A stretch of DNA of 46,559 nucleotides. Source: an uncultured Clostridia bacterium (GTDB lineage Bacteria; Bacillota; Clostridia; UBA1381). A program made the position numbers and the translations under genes. Positions 1 through 6,804 of this stretch are shown here, piece by piece. Location of the stretch: the NCBI GenBank assembly GCA_947626075.1, contig CANQQW010000005.1, positions 1 to 46,559 on the forward strand. The letters run 5' to 3'. The notes under the pieces are model-generated. The model did no database searches and had not been told where the DNA came from. It worked only from the letters and a program-made list of their open reading frames with translations. Numbering within the stretch: position 1 is the first letter of the stretch; the number at the start of each line of letters is the position of its first letter.

Positions 1-229
1 GACAGCAGGGTGTTAAGGAACGGGCGGGGGTAAAGGTTGAGCGTACGGGGTGAGGGGGAATGTTGGGGGAATGGCGGAGGGCGGAGAGGCGGGACGTCGA
101 GGTGAACAACATGCGGAGCATGTTGTAGGCGTGTTGCGGAGCAACAAACGCCGCAGCGAGGGCGCCGTCCCCTACGGGGGTAAAGGGAGGCTAAGGGCGG
201 GCGGCCAATGACCGCCCCTACGGGGGTGC

Positions 230-437
230 AGCAGAGTGTTAAGGAACGGGCGACCGTAAAGGTCGCGCGTACGGGTAGAGGGGCGGCAGGGTGTTAAGGA
301 ACGGGCGGGCGTAAAGGTCGCGCGTACGGGGTGAAGGCAGCAGAGTGTTAAGGAACGGGCGACCGTAAAGGTCGCCCCTACGGGGAGGTAGCAGGGTGTT
401 AAAGAACGGGCGGGGGTAAAGGTTGAGCGTACGGGGG
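230..437. repeat. Run of four family A repeat units
   Basis: Four near-identical units of about 46 bp start at about 230, 286, 339 and 391, so the period is roughly 52-56 bp with short variable linkers. Units alternate in the middle: CGGGCGACCGTAAAGGTCG (self-complementary GACC/GGTC) versus CGGGCGGGCGTAAAGG. The linkers are only 3-10 bases and the units vary, so this is not a CRISPR array. Confidence 0.85.
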
Positions 438-507
438 AGGGGTGATATGCGTATTAAAACCCCTCAGTCGCCTATGGCGACAGCTCCCCTAGTAGGGGAG
501 CCATACG
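437..507. repeat. Family B palindromic repeat, copy 1
   Basis: A 71-bp element with three consecutive inverted repeats: GAGGGGT pairing with ACCCCTC around an AT-rich loop, GTCGCC pairing with GGCGAC, and GCTCCCCT pairing with AGGGGAGC. It is nearly identical to the copy at 834-904. The compact three-hairpin build suggests a non-autonomous mobile palindromic element. Confidence 0.85.
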
Positions 508-539
508 AGGTGGGCAATGAGCGCGCGTATGGGGGTGGC

Positions 540-652
540 GGCAGGAATCCCTCCACCGGCTGCGCCGGTCCCCCCTTTACTACGGCATACGAGCAAAGCT
601 CTATGCCTATGACGCTAAAGCGTCATTCACCTCCCTTTGACAAGGGAGGCTA
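540..652. repeat. Family C palindromic repeat, copy 1 (interrupted)
   Basis: Contains ACCGGC-TGC-GCCGGT and CTCCCTT-TGAC-AAGGGAG hairpins, as in the copy at 988-1043. Here the two halves are pushed apart by 56 extra bases (575-630). Confidence 0.85.
575..630. mobile_element. 56-base double-hairpin insert inside a family C repeat
   Basis: These bases are absent from the other family C copy, where the flanking halves are joined directly. The insert consists of two near-perfect hairpins: GGCATA-C-GAGC with GCTC-TATGCC, and ATGACGCT-AA-AGCGTCAT. It looks like one small palindromic element inserted into another. The repeat family of origin is unknown to me. Confidence 0.6.
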
Positions 653-833
653 AAGGCGGGCGGGAATGAGCGCGCGTACAGGGTGATGGGACGGAGGACG
701 GGCGGCCAATGACCGCCCCTACGGGAGTGAGGCGGCAGGGTGTTAAGGAACGGGCGGGCGGGAATGAGCGCGCATACGGGGGTGCAGCAGAGTGTTAAGG
801 AACGGGCGGGCGTAAAGGTTGAGCGTACGGGGT

Positions 834-904
834 GAGGGGTGATATGCGTATTAAAACCCCTCAGTCGCCTACGGCGACAGCTCCCCTAGTAGGGGAGCCA
901 TACG
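834..904. repeat. Family B palindromic repeat, copy 2
   Basis: Same 71-bp length and hairpins as 437-507, differing at about one position in the central loop. Both copies directly follow a family A unit, so A and B may have been duplicated together. Confidence 0.85.
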
Positions 905-987
905 CGGGCGGGCAATGACCGCCCCTACGGGGGTAAAGGGAGGCGGGGAATGAGCGCGCGTATGGGGGTGGGACGGAGGACGGGACG

Positions 988-1043
988 GCAGGAATCCCTC
1001 CACCGGCTGCGCCGGTCCCCCTCCCTTTGACAAGGGAGGCTAA
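988..1043. repeat. Family C palindromic repeat, copy 2 (uninterrupted)
   Basis: Uninterrupted form of the repeat at 540-652: the ACCGGC/GCCGGT hairpin is followed immediately by the CTCCCTT/AAGGGAG hairpin. It serves as the reference for the insertion in copy 1. Confidence 0.85.
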
Positions 1044-1108
1044 TGGGGGTGGGTACAAGGGATGGGGGTGAGATGTCCTCATTTTGAACTAAAAAAGCGG
1101 TTATTTTA

Positions 1109-1137
1109 TTGCGCGCGGGGACGAAATGTGGTATAAT
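1109..1137 (+). promoter_or_regulatory. Promoter of the rhamnogalacturonan lyase gene
   Basis: A -35 box TTGCGC and a -10 box TATAAT are separated by 17 bases, with a TGG just before the -10 (extended -10 type). Transcription would start near 1144, about 30 bases before the start codon at 1175. Confidence 0.7.
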
Positions 1138-1174
1138 AGCATATATATGTATAATTGAGAAAGCGAGGCATACT

Positions 1175-4100
1175 ATGAAAAAATTTATCAGCGCGGCGCT
1201 TATACTGTCTATGGCTATGGCATACGCTGTCATACCGGCAAGCGTCAGCGCGGCGGGAGAAACGGAAACAATTACTTACAACTATAATCTCGAGGGCGGA
1301 GTTTACAAAAAGACGAGCGACCACACGCGTCAAATGGAAAAGCTTGACCGCGGACTTGTCGCGATCAAGTCGGGCAGCGGCGTGTATCTTTCGTGGCGGC
1401 TTTTTGACAGCGAGGACAAGGTTTACGGCAGCTCCGACAAAAATGTTACGTTTAACGTGTACCGCGACGGCACAAAGATAACCGACGAGCCGAGAGATGT
1501 GACGAATTACACCGACACAACGGCGGGTACATCGTATCAGGTCGCGCCCGTTATTGACGGCGTTGAGGGCGACAAGTGCGAGGCGGTAAGCGTTTATTCA
1601 AATTCGTATTTTGATATTGACCTTACCCCGCCTGAAAGCGAGACGATAACAACTCCGAGCGGTGAAACCGTCGGAACGTTTTCTTTCTCCCCCGCCGACT
1701 GCTCGACGGGCGACCTCGACGGTGACGGCGAATATGAAATTATTATAAAATGGACTTCTTCGGAGCATGACGTTGGTTCGCCGGGCACCGGAAACGCCTC
1801 ATATTCCGGCACGGTTCGCTTTGCGGCTTACAAGCTTAACGGAAAGAAATTATGGCAGAACGATATAAATCTCGGCAAAAACGTGTATTCGAGCGCGCAT
1901 ACCGTTCAATTTCTCGTATACGACTTTAACGGCGATGGCAAGGCTGAAATGATGTGCCAGTCCTCGCTCGGCTCGACGGACGGCAAAGGCAATTACGTTT
2001 CAAAGGCGTCAAAGGATACGACAATAGCGGCAATAACCGACGAAGAAAACCGCACAACCGATTACAGACCGGAAAGCGGCTGGGGACTTATAACTTCGGG
2101 CAAGGAGTTTCTTACGGTATTTAACGGCGAAACGGGTGAAGCGATAGACACAATTAATTTCCCGACCGCGCGCGGAAACTCTATTGACTGGGGCGACGCA
2201 AACGCAACTTCAGGAAACAGAGTAAACCGATTCACAGCTTCCGTAGCTTATCTTGACGGTAAGAAGCCGTACGCGGTATATCTGCGCGGCTATTATATGG
2301 GAAAAGACAACAACGGCAGACAGCGCTGCGGCATAAGCGGAACGAGCTTCGACGGCGAAAAACTTTCTGTTGACTATCGGTTTGACACAAAAAGCGGTCA
2401 GCCCGGTTATTACGAAGGAGCCGGTATATACGTCGGTCAGGGCAACCACAACTGCACGGTCGCGGACGTTGATAACGACGGCAAGGACGAGTTTATAACG
2501 GGCGCGCTCTGTATGGAAGTAAACGATGATAATGAGTTCAAGCCGCGCTGGTGTACATTCATGGAGCACGGCGACGCGCTTCATATAGGCGATTATGATC
2601 CGACGCACAACGGTCTTGAATTTTTCACCATTCACGAGGACAGTGGTCCGAATACCAAGAGCGGTCAGACGGTCAATATCCATTTTGGTATGTCTGTTAT
2701 AGATGCTGACAGCGGTGAAGTATTATTCCATGAAACTAACGATAACGACACCGGCAGAGGCATAATGGCTAATGTCGGCGCAGGAGGATATTATCAGATA
2801 TACGCAACCGCACAACATAAAGATGCTCCCGCGGGAGCAACGAAGTTCGCGGCAGGTCCGTACAAAGTTATGGGTAACGGCAACTACACCGAACCTCTTA
2901 CGGCAAGTTTGTCCCAAAATTTCCGTATATTCTGGGACGGCGATTTATATGACGAGCTTTTGGACGGAACCACAACGCAAGATTGCCCTGTTGGAATAAC
3001 ATCATGGGACGGCAGTCAGATGAGCCGCATTTTCACAACGACAGGCGCGGTTACGGTAAACGGCACAAAGAACAATCCGTGCCTACAGGCTGATATTTTG
3101 GGCGACTGGAGAGAGGAAATCATAGCAAAGGCGGACAATAATAAGCTCCGCGTATTTATGACGACTACGCCGACAGATTATAAGATAAAAACCCTTATGC
3201 AGGATCCTGTATACCGCTCGGGTGTAGCCGCGGAGCAGACGGCGTACAACCAGCCGCCGCATGTCGGTTTCTACATGGACGAGGAGATGTTTAAAAATGA
3301 CATTACCTCTCTTACGATAACAAGCGAGCCGACAAAGAAAGTATACGTCATTGGCGAGCCGCTTGATACGGAAGGACTTGTTGTTAAAGCAACATATGAA
3401 GATGAAACAGAAGAAACGGTGACTTCCTACAATCTGTCGGGTTACGACTCGGACAGCGAGGGTGAAAAGACCATAACCGTTGAGTACAAGGGCATGACAG
3501 CGACATTTAAGGTTAAGGTGCTCGGAATACGCCAAATCGAGCTTACGTCAGAACCGACAAAGAAAGAATACGTTCAGGGCGAACAGCTTGACTTGTCGGG
3601 CATGGAGGTTACGGCGACATATTCCGACGACTCGACCGCTGTTATTGACAGCAGCGAGTACAAAATAAGCGGATATACTCCGTCACAAGTAGGCGAACAG
3701 ACCGTTACCGTGGAATACGGCGGTCAGACGGCGACATTTAAGGTGACGGTAAGAGAAGCAAGTGTCGAGGACTTAAACGGCGAGTATACCAATAACAGCA
3801 GCACGATTATAAAAATAAGTCAAAAACACATAGGTGCGTTTACCGGCGCGTACGTTTTGGAGCACACGTTCACGATTAACACAATGCCGGCAGCGGGTAA
3901 TATAAACGACAAAGGCACCGTTTCCGGATTTACGCTGAGATTTATGAGTGACGATACCGACACGGCAAAAGGCGGCACCGGCAGTGGATGGACACTTGTA
4001 CCGAACAACGCTAAAACAGCGGCAGACGTTTATTGGAAAAACAGTTCCAATAGTGGTGCTGCTCGTCTTACGCAAAACGCGCCGATAAAGCTCGGCGAAA

Positions 4101-4570
4101 CGTACACGGTGCGCTACGCGTTTACCGATGTTGCAACGGGCAACGGCGCGCGCGTCAATATGTACATAATTGATTCAAACGGCAATACCGTTATGGAACA
4201 AAAAGACCTTGATTTGCGTAATTTCACATTCAACGACCAAAAAACGTCCGCAATCAACAGAATAGATATTACACTGCAGGCAGCTTCAAGCGACGCGCCC
4301 GCGAGCGTTACCATAGGAGACGCGAAAGTTACGCTTTGCGGCGTGGTATATGTTGACGGCAAAAAGGTATCGGTCAACCTCAACAACGACAGCGAAGTAA
4401 ATTCGGTTCGCGCGTACGCGGTTAAGTACGCAAACGGCGCGCTTACAAACGTGACGGACGTTACGCCGAAAGCGCCCGGCGAGCTTGTTTCAACGCTCAG
4501 CTTCGAGCCGGATAAGATATATGTATGGTCTAACATGATGCCGCTTAGTTTGTGGAGCAAATCGGAATAA
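1175..4570 (+). CDS. Secreted rhamnogalacturonan lyase, polysaccharide lyase family 11, with Ig-like domains
   Basis: Predicted extracellular enzyme of 1131 residues that cleaves the rhamnogalacturonan I backbone of pectin by beta-elimination. The start at 1175 is preferred because it gives a signal peptide (MKKFISAALIL, cleavage near AAG) and has a GAGG ribosome site; an in-frame ATG at 1109 overlaps the promoter. Residues about 38-705 are the PL11 propeller, with repeated calcium-binding-like motifs such as DLDGDGEYE, DFNGDGKAE and DVDNDGKDE. Two bacterial Ig-like domains (Big_3 type, each with YxxGexLdxxGmxVxAtY) follow at about 710-785 and 787-858. The remaining 270 residues are beta-rich and end in a short YVWSNMMPLS motif; their role is unknown to me. 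No sortase or S-layer anchor is seen. It is a single-gene unit closed by a strong terminator. Confidence 0.9.
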   Translation: MKKFISAALILSMAMAYAVIPASVSAAGETETITYNYNLEGGVYKKTSDHTRQMEKLDRGLVAIKSGSGVYLSWRLFDSEDKVYGSSDKNVTFNVYRDGTKITDEPRDVTNYTDTTAGTSYQVAPVIDGVEGDKCEAVSVYSNSYFDIDLTPPESETITTPSGETVGTFSFSPADCSTGDLDGDGEYEIIIKWTSSEHDVGSPGTGNASYSGTVRFAAYKLNGKKLWQNDINLGKNVYSSAHTVQFLVYDFNGDGKAEMMCQSSLGSTDGKGNYVSKASKDTTIAAITDEENRTTDYRPESGWGLITSGKEFLTVFNGETGEAIDTINFPTARGNSIDWGDANATSGNRVNRFTASVAYLDGKKPYAVYLRGYYMGKDNNGRQRCGISGTSFDGEKLSVDYRFDTKSGQPGYYEGAGIYVGQGNHNCTVADVDNDGKDEFITGALCMEVNDDNEFKPRWCTFMEHGDALHIGDYDPTHNGLEFFTIHEDSGPNTKSGQTVNIHFGMSVIDADSGEVLFHETNDNDTGRGIMANVGAGGYYQIYATAQHKDAPAGATKFAAGPYKVMGNGNYTEPLTASLSQNFRIFWDGDLYDELLDGTTTQDCPVGITSWDGSQMSRIFTTTGAVTVNGTKNNPCLQADILGDWREEIIAKADNNKLRVFMTTTPTDYKIKTLMQDPVYRSGVAAEQTAYNQPPHVGFYMDEEMFKNDITSLTITSEPTKKVYVIGEPLDTEGLVVKATYEDETEETVTSYNLSGYDSDSEGEKTITVEYKGMTATFKVKVLGIRQIELTSEPTKKEYVQGEQLDLSGMEVTATYSDDSTAVIDSSEYKISGYTPSQVGEQTVTVEYGGQTATFKVTVREASVEDLNGEYTNNSSTIIKISQKHIGAFTGAYVLEHTFTINTMPAAGNINDKGTVSGFTLRFMSDDTDTAKGGTGSGWTLVPNNAKTAADVYWKNSSNSGAARLTQNAPIKLGETYTVRYAFTDVATGNGARVNMYIIDSNGNTVMEQKDLDLRNFTFNDQKTSAINRIDITLQAASSDAPASVTIGDAKVTLCGVVYVDGKKVSVNLNNDSEVNSVRAYAVKYANGALTNVTDVTPKAPGELVSTLSFEPDKIYVWSNMMPLSLWSKSE

Positions 4571-4580
4571 GCGCAATACA

Positions 4581-4617
4581 AAAACCGTGAAGCTTTAAAG
4601 GCTTCACGGTTTTTTTA
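4581..4617 (+). terminator. Intrinsic terminator, probably bidirectional
   Basis: Twelve-base-pair stem AAACCGTGAAGC/GCTTCACGGTTT followed by a T run. It ends the lyase transcript and can also serve the convergent dehydrogenase gene. Confidence 0.9.
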
Positions 4618-4635
4618 ATTGTTACTCTTAATAAA

Positions 4636-5436
4636 TTACGGCTGTTTGCCGATGTAGGCAAGAATACCGCCGTCTACGTAAAGCACGTGACCGTTTACGG
4701 CGTTCGACGCGTCAGACGCGAGGAATACCGCGGGGCCTGTAAGCTCCTCAGCCTGAAGCCATCTGCCGGCAGGTGTGCGTCCGCAGATGAACTGGTCGAA
4801 CGGGTGTCTCGAACCGTCCGGCTGCTTCTCGCGAAGCGGAGCGGTCTGCGGCGTTGCGATGTAACCGGGGCCTATGCCGTTGCACTGGATATTGTACGCG
4901 CCGTACTCCGCGCAGATGTTTCTCGTGAGCATTTTAAGTCCGCCCTTTGCGGCAGCGTATGCAGAAACAGTCTCGCGTCCGAGCTCGGACATCATTGAGC
5001 AGATGTTTATAATCTTGCCGTGACCTTTCTTAATCATTGACGGGATAACCGCCTTCGATACGATGAACGGAGCGTTCAGGTCAACGTCGATAACCGCTCT
5101 AAATTCCTCCGGCGTCATGTCGCACATAGGTATTCTCTTAATGATACCCGCGTTGTTGACAAGAATGTCGATAACGCCGACCTCGGCTTCAATCTTCTTA
5201 ACCATGTCCTGCACCATTGCTTCGTTGGTAACGTCGCAAACGTAACCTTTCGCGTCGATACCGTCCGCCTGATACGAGGCTAAGCCCTTGTCAACGAAAT
5301 CCTGCTTGATGTCGCAGAAAACGATTTTCGCGCCCGACTTTGCGTACGCGGAAGCGATAGCGTAGCCGATGCCGTAGCTTGCGCCCGTTACGAGCGCAAC
5401 CTTGCCTTCAAGGCTGAAGTTTAAGTAATCACTCAT
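4636..5436 (-). CDS. Short-chain dehydrogenase, gluconate 5-dehydrogenase / KduD type
   Basis: A 266-residue classical short-chain dehydrogenase/reductase. The NAD(P)-binding motif TGASYGIG is at about residues 18-25, NNAG at about 93-96, and the catalytic Ser plus YAAAK follow a CSMMS segment. Sequence style and length match the branch annotated as gluconate 5-dehydrogenase or 2-dehydro-3-deoxy-gluconate 5-dehydrogenase, which interconverts keto-gluconates and hydroxy-sugar acids. An AAGGAGG site precedes the start. It follows a glyoxalase-fold gene with which it likely shares a promoter at 5916-5944. Its place beside a pectin lyase favours uronate-derived sugars as substrate, but the exact substrate cannot be read from sequence. 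Confidence 0.85.
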   Translation of the reverse strand: MSDYLNFSLEGKVALVTGASYGIGYAIASAYAKSGAKIVFCDIKQDFVDKGLASYQADGIDAKGYVCDVTNEAMVQDMVKKIEAEVGVIDILVNNAGIIKRIPMCDMTPEEFRAVIDVDLNAPFIVSKAVIPSMIKKGHGKIINICSMMSELGRETVSAYAAAKGGLKMLTRNICAEYGAYNIQCNGIGPGYIATPQTAPLREKQPDGSRHPFDQFICGRTPAGRWLQAEELTGPAVFLASDASNAVNGHVLYVDGGILAYIGKQP

Positions 5437-5486
5437 CTTTAATTTTTCCTCCTTAAATTATGTTTATTTTAATATAAAATATTAAC

Positions 5487-5876
5487 TTATAAAAGCGGGT
5501 CGGGGCGATATATTAAATGAGAAAAATTGCCCTCAATATCCTTGTACCAGTACGTTTTAAGACCCTTGGCGTTTTCAGAAACGTCATGCACTTCCTCGAC
5601 TCTCTCGTCAGCCTTGAGCTTCGCTACGATTTCGTCAAAAGCTTTAGGTGAAACGGCAAACGCGAGATGACGTATACCCGCGCTCTTTTCAACGTCGTCG
5701 GGCTTGTCAGCCTGAGCCGTCACGAACTCAATCATGCTGCCGTCGGAGAACTGCAAAAAGTACGTGCCTTTGCCGTTGTCGTACACAACTCTGCCGCCGT
5801 ACATTTCCATGTACCAGTCCTTTAGCGCGGCTGTGTCCTTGGAAACAACGGCTACGTGTTCGATTCCGTAAATCAT
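5487..5876 (-). CDS. VOC-superfamily (glyoxalase/bleomycin resistance fold) protein
   Basis: A 129-residue single-module vicinal oxygen chelate protein. It has the typical opening IEHVAVVSKDTAALKDWY, a central GIRHLAFAV strand with a candidate metal-ligand His, and the closing YKDIEGNFSHLIYRP, where many relatives have a metal Glu. Members act as lyases, isomerases or dioxygenases on small molecules; the substrate is not readable here. It is the first gene of a two-gene unit with the downstream dehydrogenase, so a role in sugar-acid metabolism or detoxification is possible. Ribosome site AAAGGAG. Confidence 0.8.
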   Translation of the reverse strand: MIYGIEHVAVVSKDTAALKDWYMEMYGGRVVYDNGKGTYFLQFSDGSMIEFVTAQADKPDDVEKSAGIRHLAFAVSPKAFDEIVAKLKADERVEEVHDVSENAKGLKTYWYKDIEGNFSHLIYRPDPLL

Positions 5877-5915
5877 TAATATCAGCTCCTTTACAAATTT
5901 TTGATTTATAGTATA

Positions 5916-5944
5916 ATTATAGCATAAGTTTTATCGGATTTCAA
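5916..5944 (-). promoter_or_regulatory. Promoter for the VOC protein / dehydrogenase unit
   Basis: Reading leftward: -35 TTGAAA, 17-base spacer, -10 TATAAT with a preceding TGC. The -35 box lies inside the last codons of the 67-residue gene, so this unit can be expressed separately from the long operon to its right. Confidence 0.75.
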
Positions 5945-6134
5945 TACCGTATTTTGCGTAAAAGGCGGCAATTTCATCTTCGCCGCGCACAAGCTCCGCA
6001 TAGCGCAGCTTACGCGCCGCCTCGTCGTAAAAACCAATCGTCGTTTCGCCGGTGCATATGCTCGATTCAATCCTTACGGAGTCGGGCGAAAAGCCGTCGG
6101 GTATCTTCAACGTTTGTTTATTTTTCTTAAACAT
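5931..6134 (-). CDS. Small protein of unknown function (67 aa)
   Basis: I do not recognise this gene. It is lysine-rich at the N-terminus (MFKKNKQTLKIPDGF) and mixed in charge, with no signal peptide, membrane segment or known motif; the single Cys is not in a metal motif. It has a plausible GGAGGG ribosome site and follows the DUF2344 gene by 16 bases in the same direction, so it is probably the last gene of that operon. The open frame, ribosome site and position support a real gene. Confidence 0.55.
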   Translation of the reverse strand: MFKKNKQTLKIPDGFSPDSVRIESSICTGETTIGFYDEAARKLRYAELVRGEDEIAAFYAKYGIEIR

Positions 6135-6150
6135 AATTGTCCCTCCGTTA

Positions 6151-6804
6151 TTAAAGCGGCTCGCTGCCGCCGCACGTCATGCTTGCGCGATGCACGTTCA
6201 TAAATCCCGCGCTAAATTCGGGCAGGTACTTTTCCATTGCGTCAACCACGCTTTGCGGCTTTAGGTTGTACGCGCTGCCGACCGCGACGCACATCGTAAG
6301 CGTAAGCGTCTTGCCGTCGTCGCCCGTTTTTTCAAGAGAATAAATGTACGGGCGTATGTCGGAGTCCTTGACGCCGCTTTTCGTCTTTTTCGGCACGATA
6401 AGCTCGCTCTGCGCCATAAGCGCGTCAACGTCCGCGCTGCCCTCGTATTCAAGCTCAACGGTGTATACCGCGCGGTCAAGCTTTGTGAGGTCGATTTCCT
6501 TGCCGTGTACCTTTTTCGCCGCAAGTATTTTGTACCCGGGCGGGAATGCGGCGTTTACCGTAGTCATTATCTCGTCCGCGTCAAGGTCGCCGTCGAACGA
6601 TACGCGCATGTATTCGCAGTCGGACGTTACGCCGACCGACAGCGGCTGCGCGACGGTCATAATTGGGTGCGGGTTAAAGCCTTGGCTGAATATGAAATTA
6701 AGTCCCGTGCGTCGTATCGTCCTGTGGAACAGGCGCATAAAGTCGAGGTGGGAAATGTATTTTACGCGCTCGTCGCGCGCGTATTTTAAGATATAATCAC
6801 TCAT
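6151..6804 (-). CDS. DUF2344 / TIGR03936 radical SAM-associated protein
   Basis: A 217-residue protein of the family found beside, or fused to, TIGR03960 radical SAM proteins. Diagnostic stretches are YISHLDFMRLFHRTIRR and FNPHPIMTVAQPLSVGVTS. The start at 6804 overlaps the end of the radical SAM gene by 8 bases (ATGAGTGA), implying translational coupling; an earlier in-frame ATG would sit deep inside that gene. The pair probably forms one functional unit. In many Firmicutes it precedes rng and rplU, which are not here. The biochemical role is not established as far as I know; tRNA or RNA modification is a guess from neighbours in other genomes. Confidence 0.85.
   Translation of the reverse strand: MSDYILKYARDERVKYISHLDFMRLFHRTIRRTGLNFIFSQGFNPHPIMTVAQPLSVGVTSDCEYMRVSFDGDLDADEIMTTVNAAFPPGYKILAAKKVHGKEIDLTKLDRAVYTVELEYEGSADVDALMAQSELIVPKKTKSGVKDSDIRPYIYSLEKTGDDGKTLTLTMCVAVGSAYNLKPQSVVDAMEKYLPEFSAGFMNVHRASMTCGGSEPL

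Larger units (their letters stand above)
1..1045. repeat. Gene-free mosaic of interleaved palindromic repeats
   Basis: About 1 kb made almost entirely of short GC-rich repeat units shuffled together; I see no gene here. Family A (about 46 bp, core GTGTTAAGGAACGGGCG followed by GTAAAGGT and GTACGGG) occurs near 4-50, 230-275, 286-331, 339-386, 391-437, 733-782 and 786-832. Family B (71 bp) occurs at 437-507 and 834-904. Family C occurs at 540-652 and 988-1043. A shorter unit, CCAATGACCGCCCCTACGGG or a close variant, recurs near 204-224, 705-724 and 912-931. Two small hairpins lie at 106-126 and near 132-146. Short open frames across the repeats are low-complexity and are not genes. Similar palindromes are common in genomes of gut Clostridia. 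Confidence 0.9.

Noticed and set aside
230-437. Possible CRISPR array, because of regularly spaced repeats
   Set aside because: The repeat units are about 46 bp and variable, linkers are only 3-10 bases, and no cas genes are near.
423-1333. Several short open frames on both strands across the repeat island
   Set aside because: They follow the GC-rich repeat units, have low-complexity or Pro/Arg-rich translations, and lack ribosome sites.
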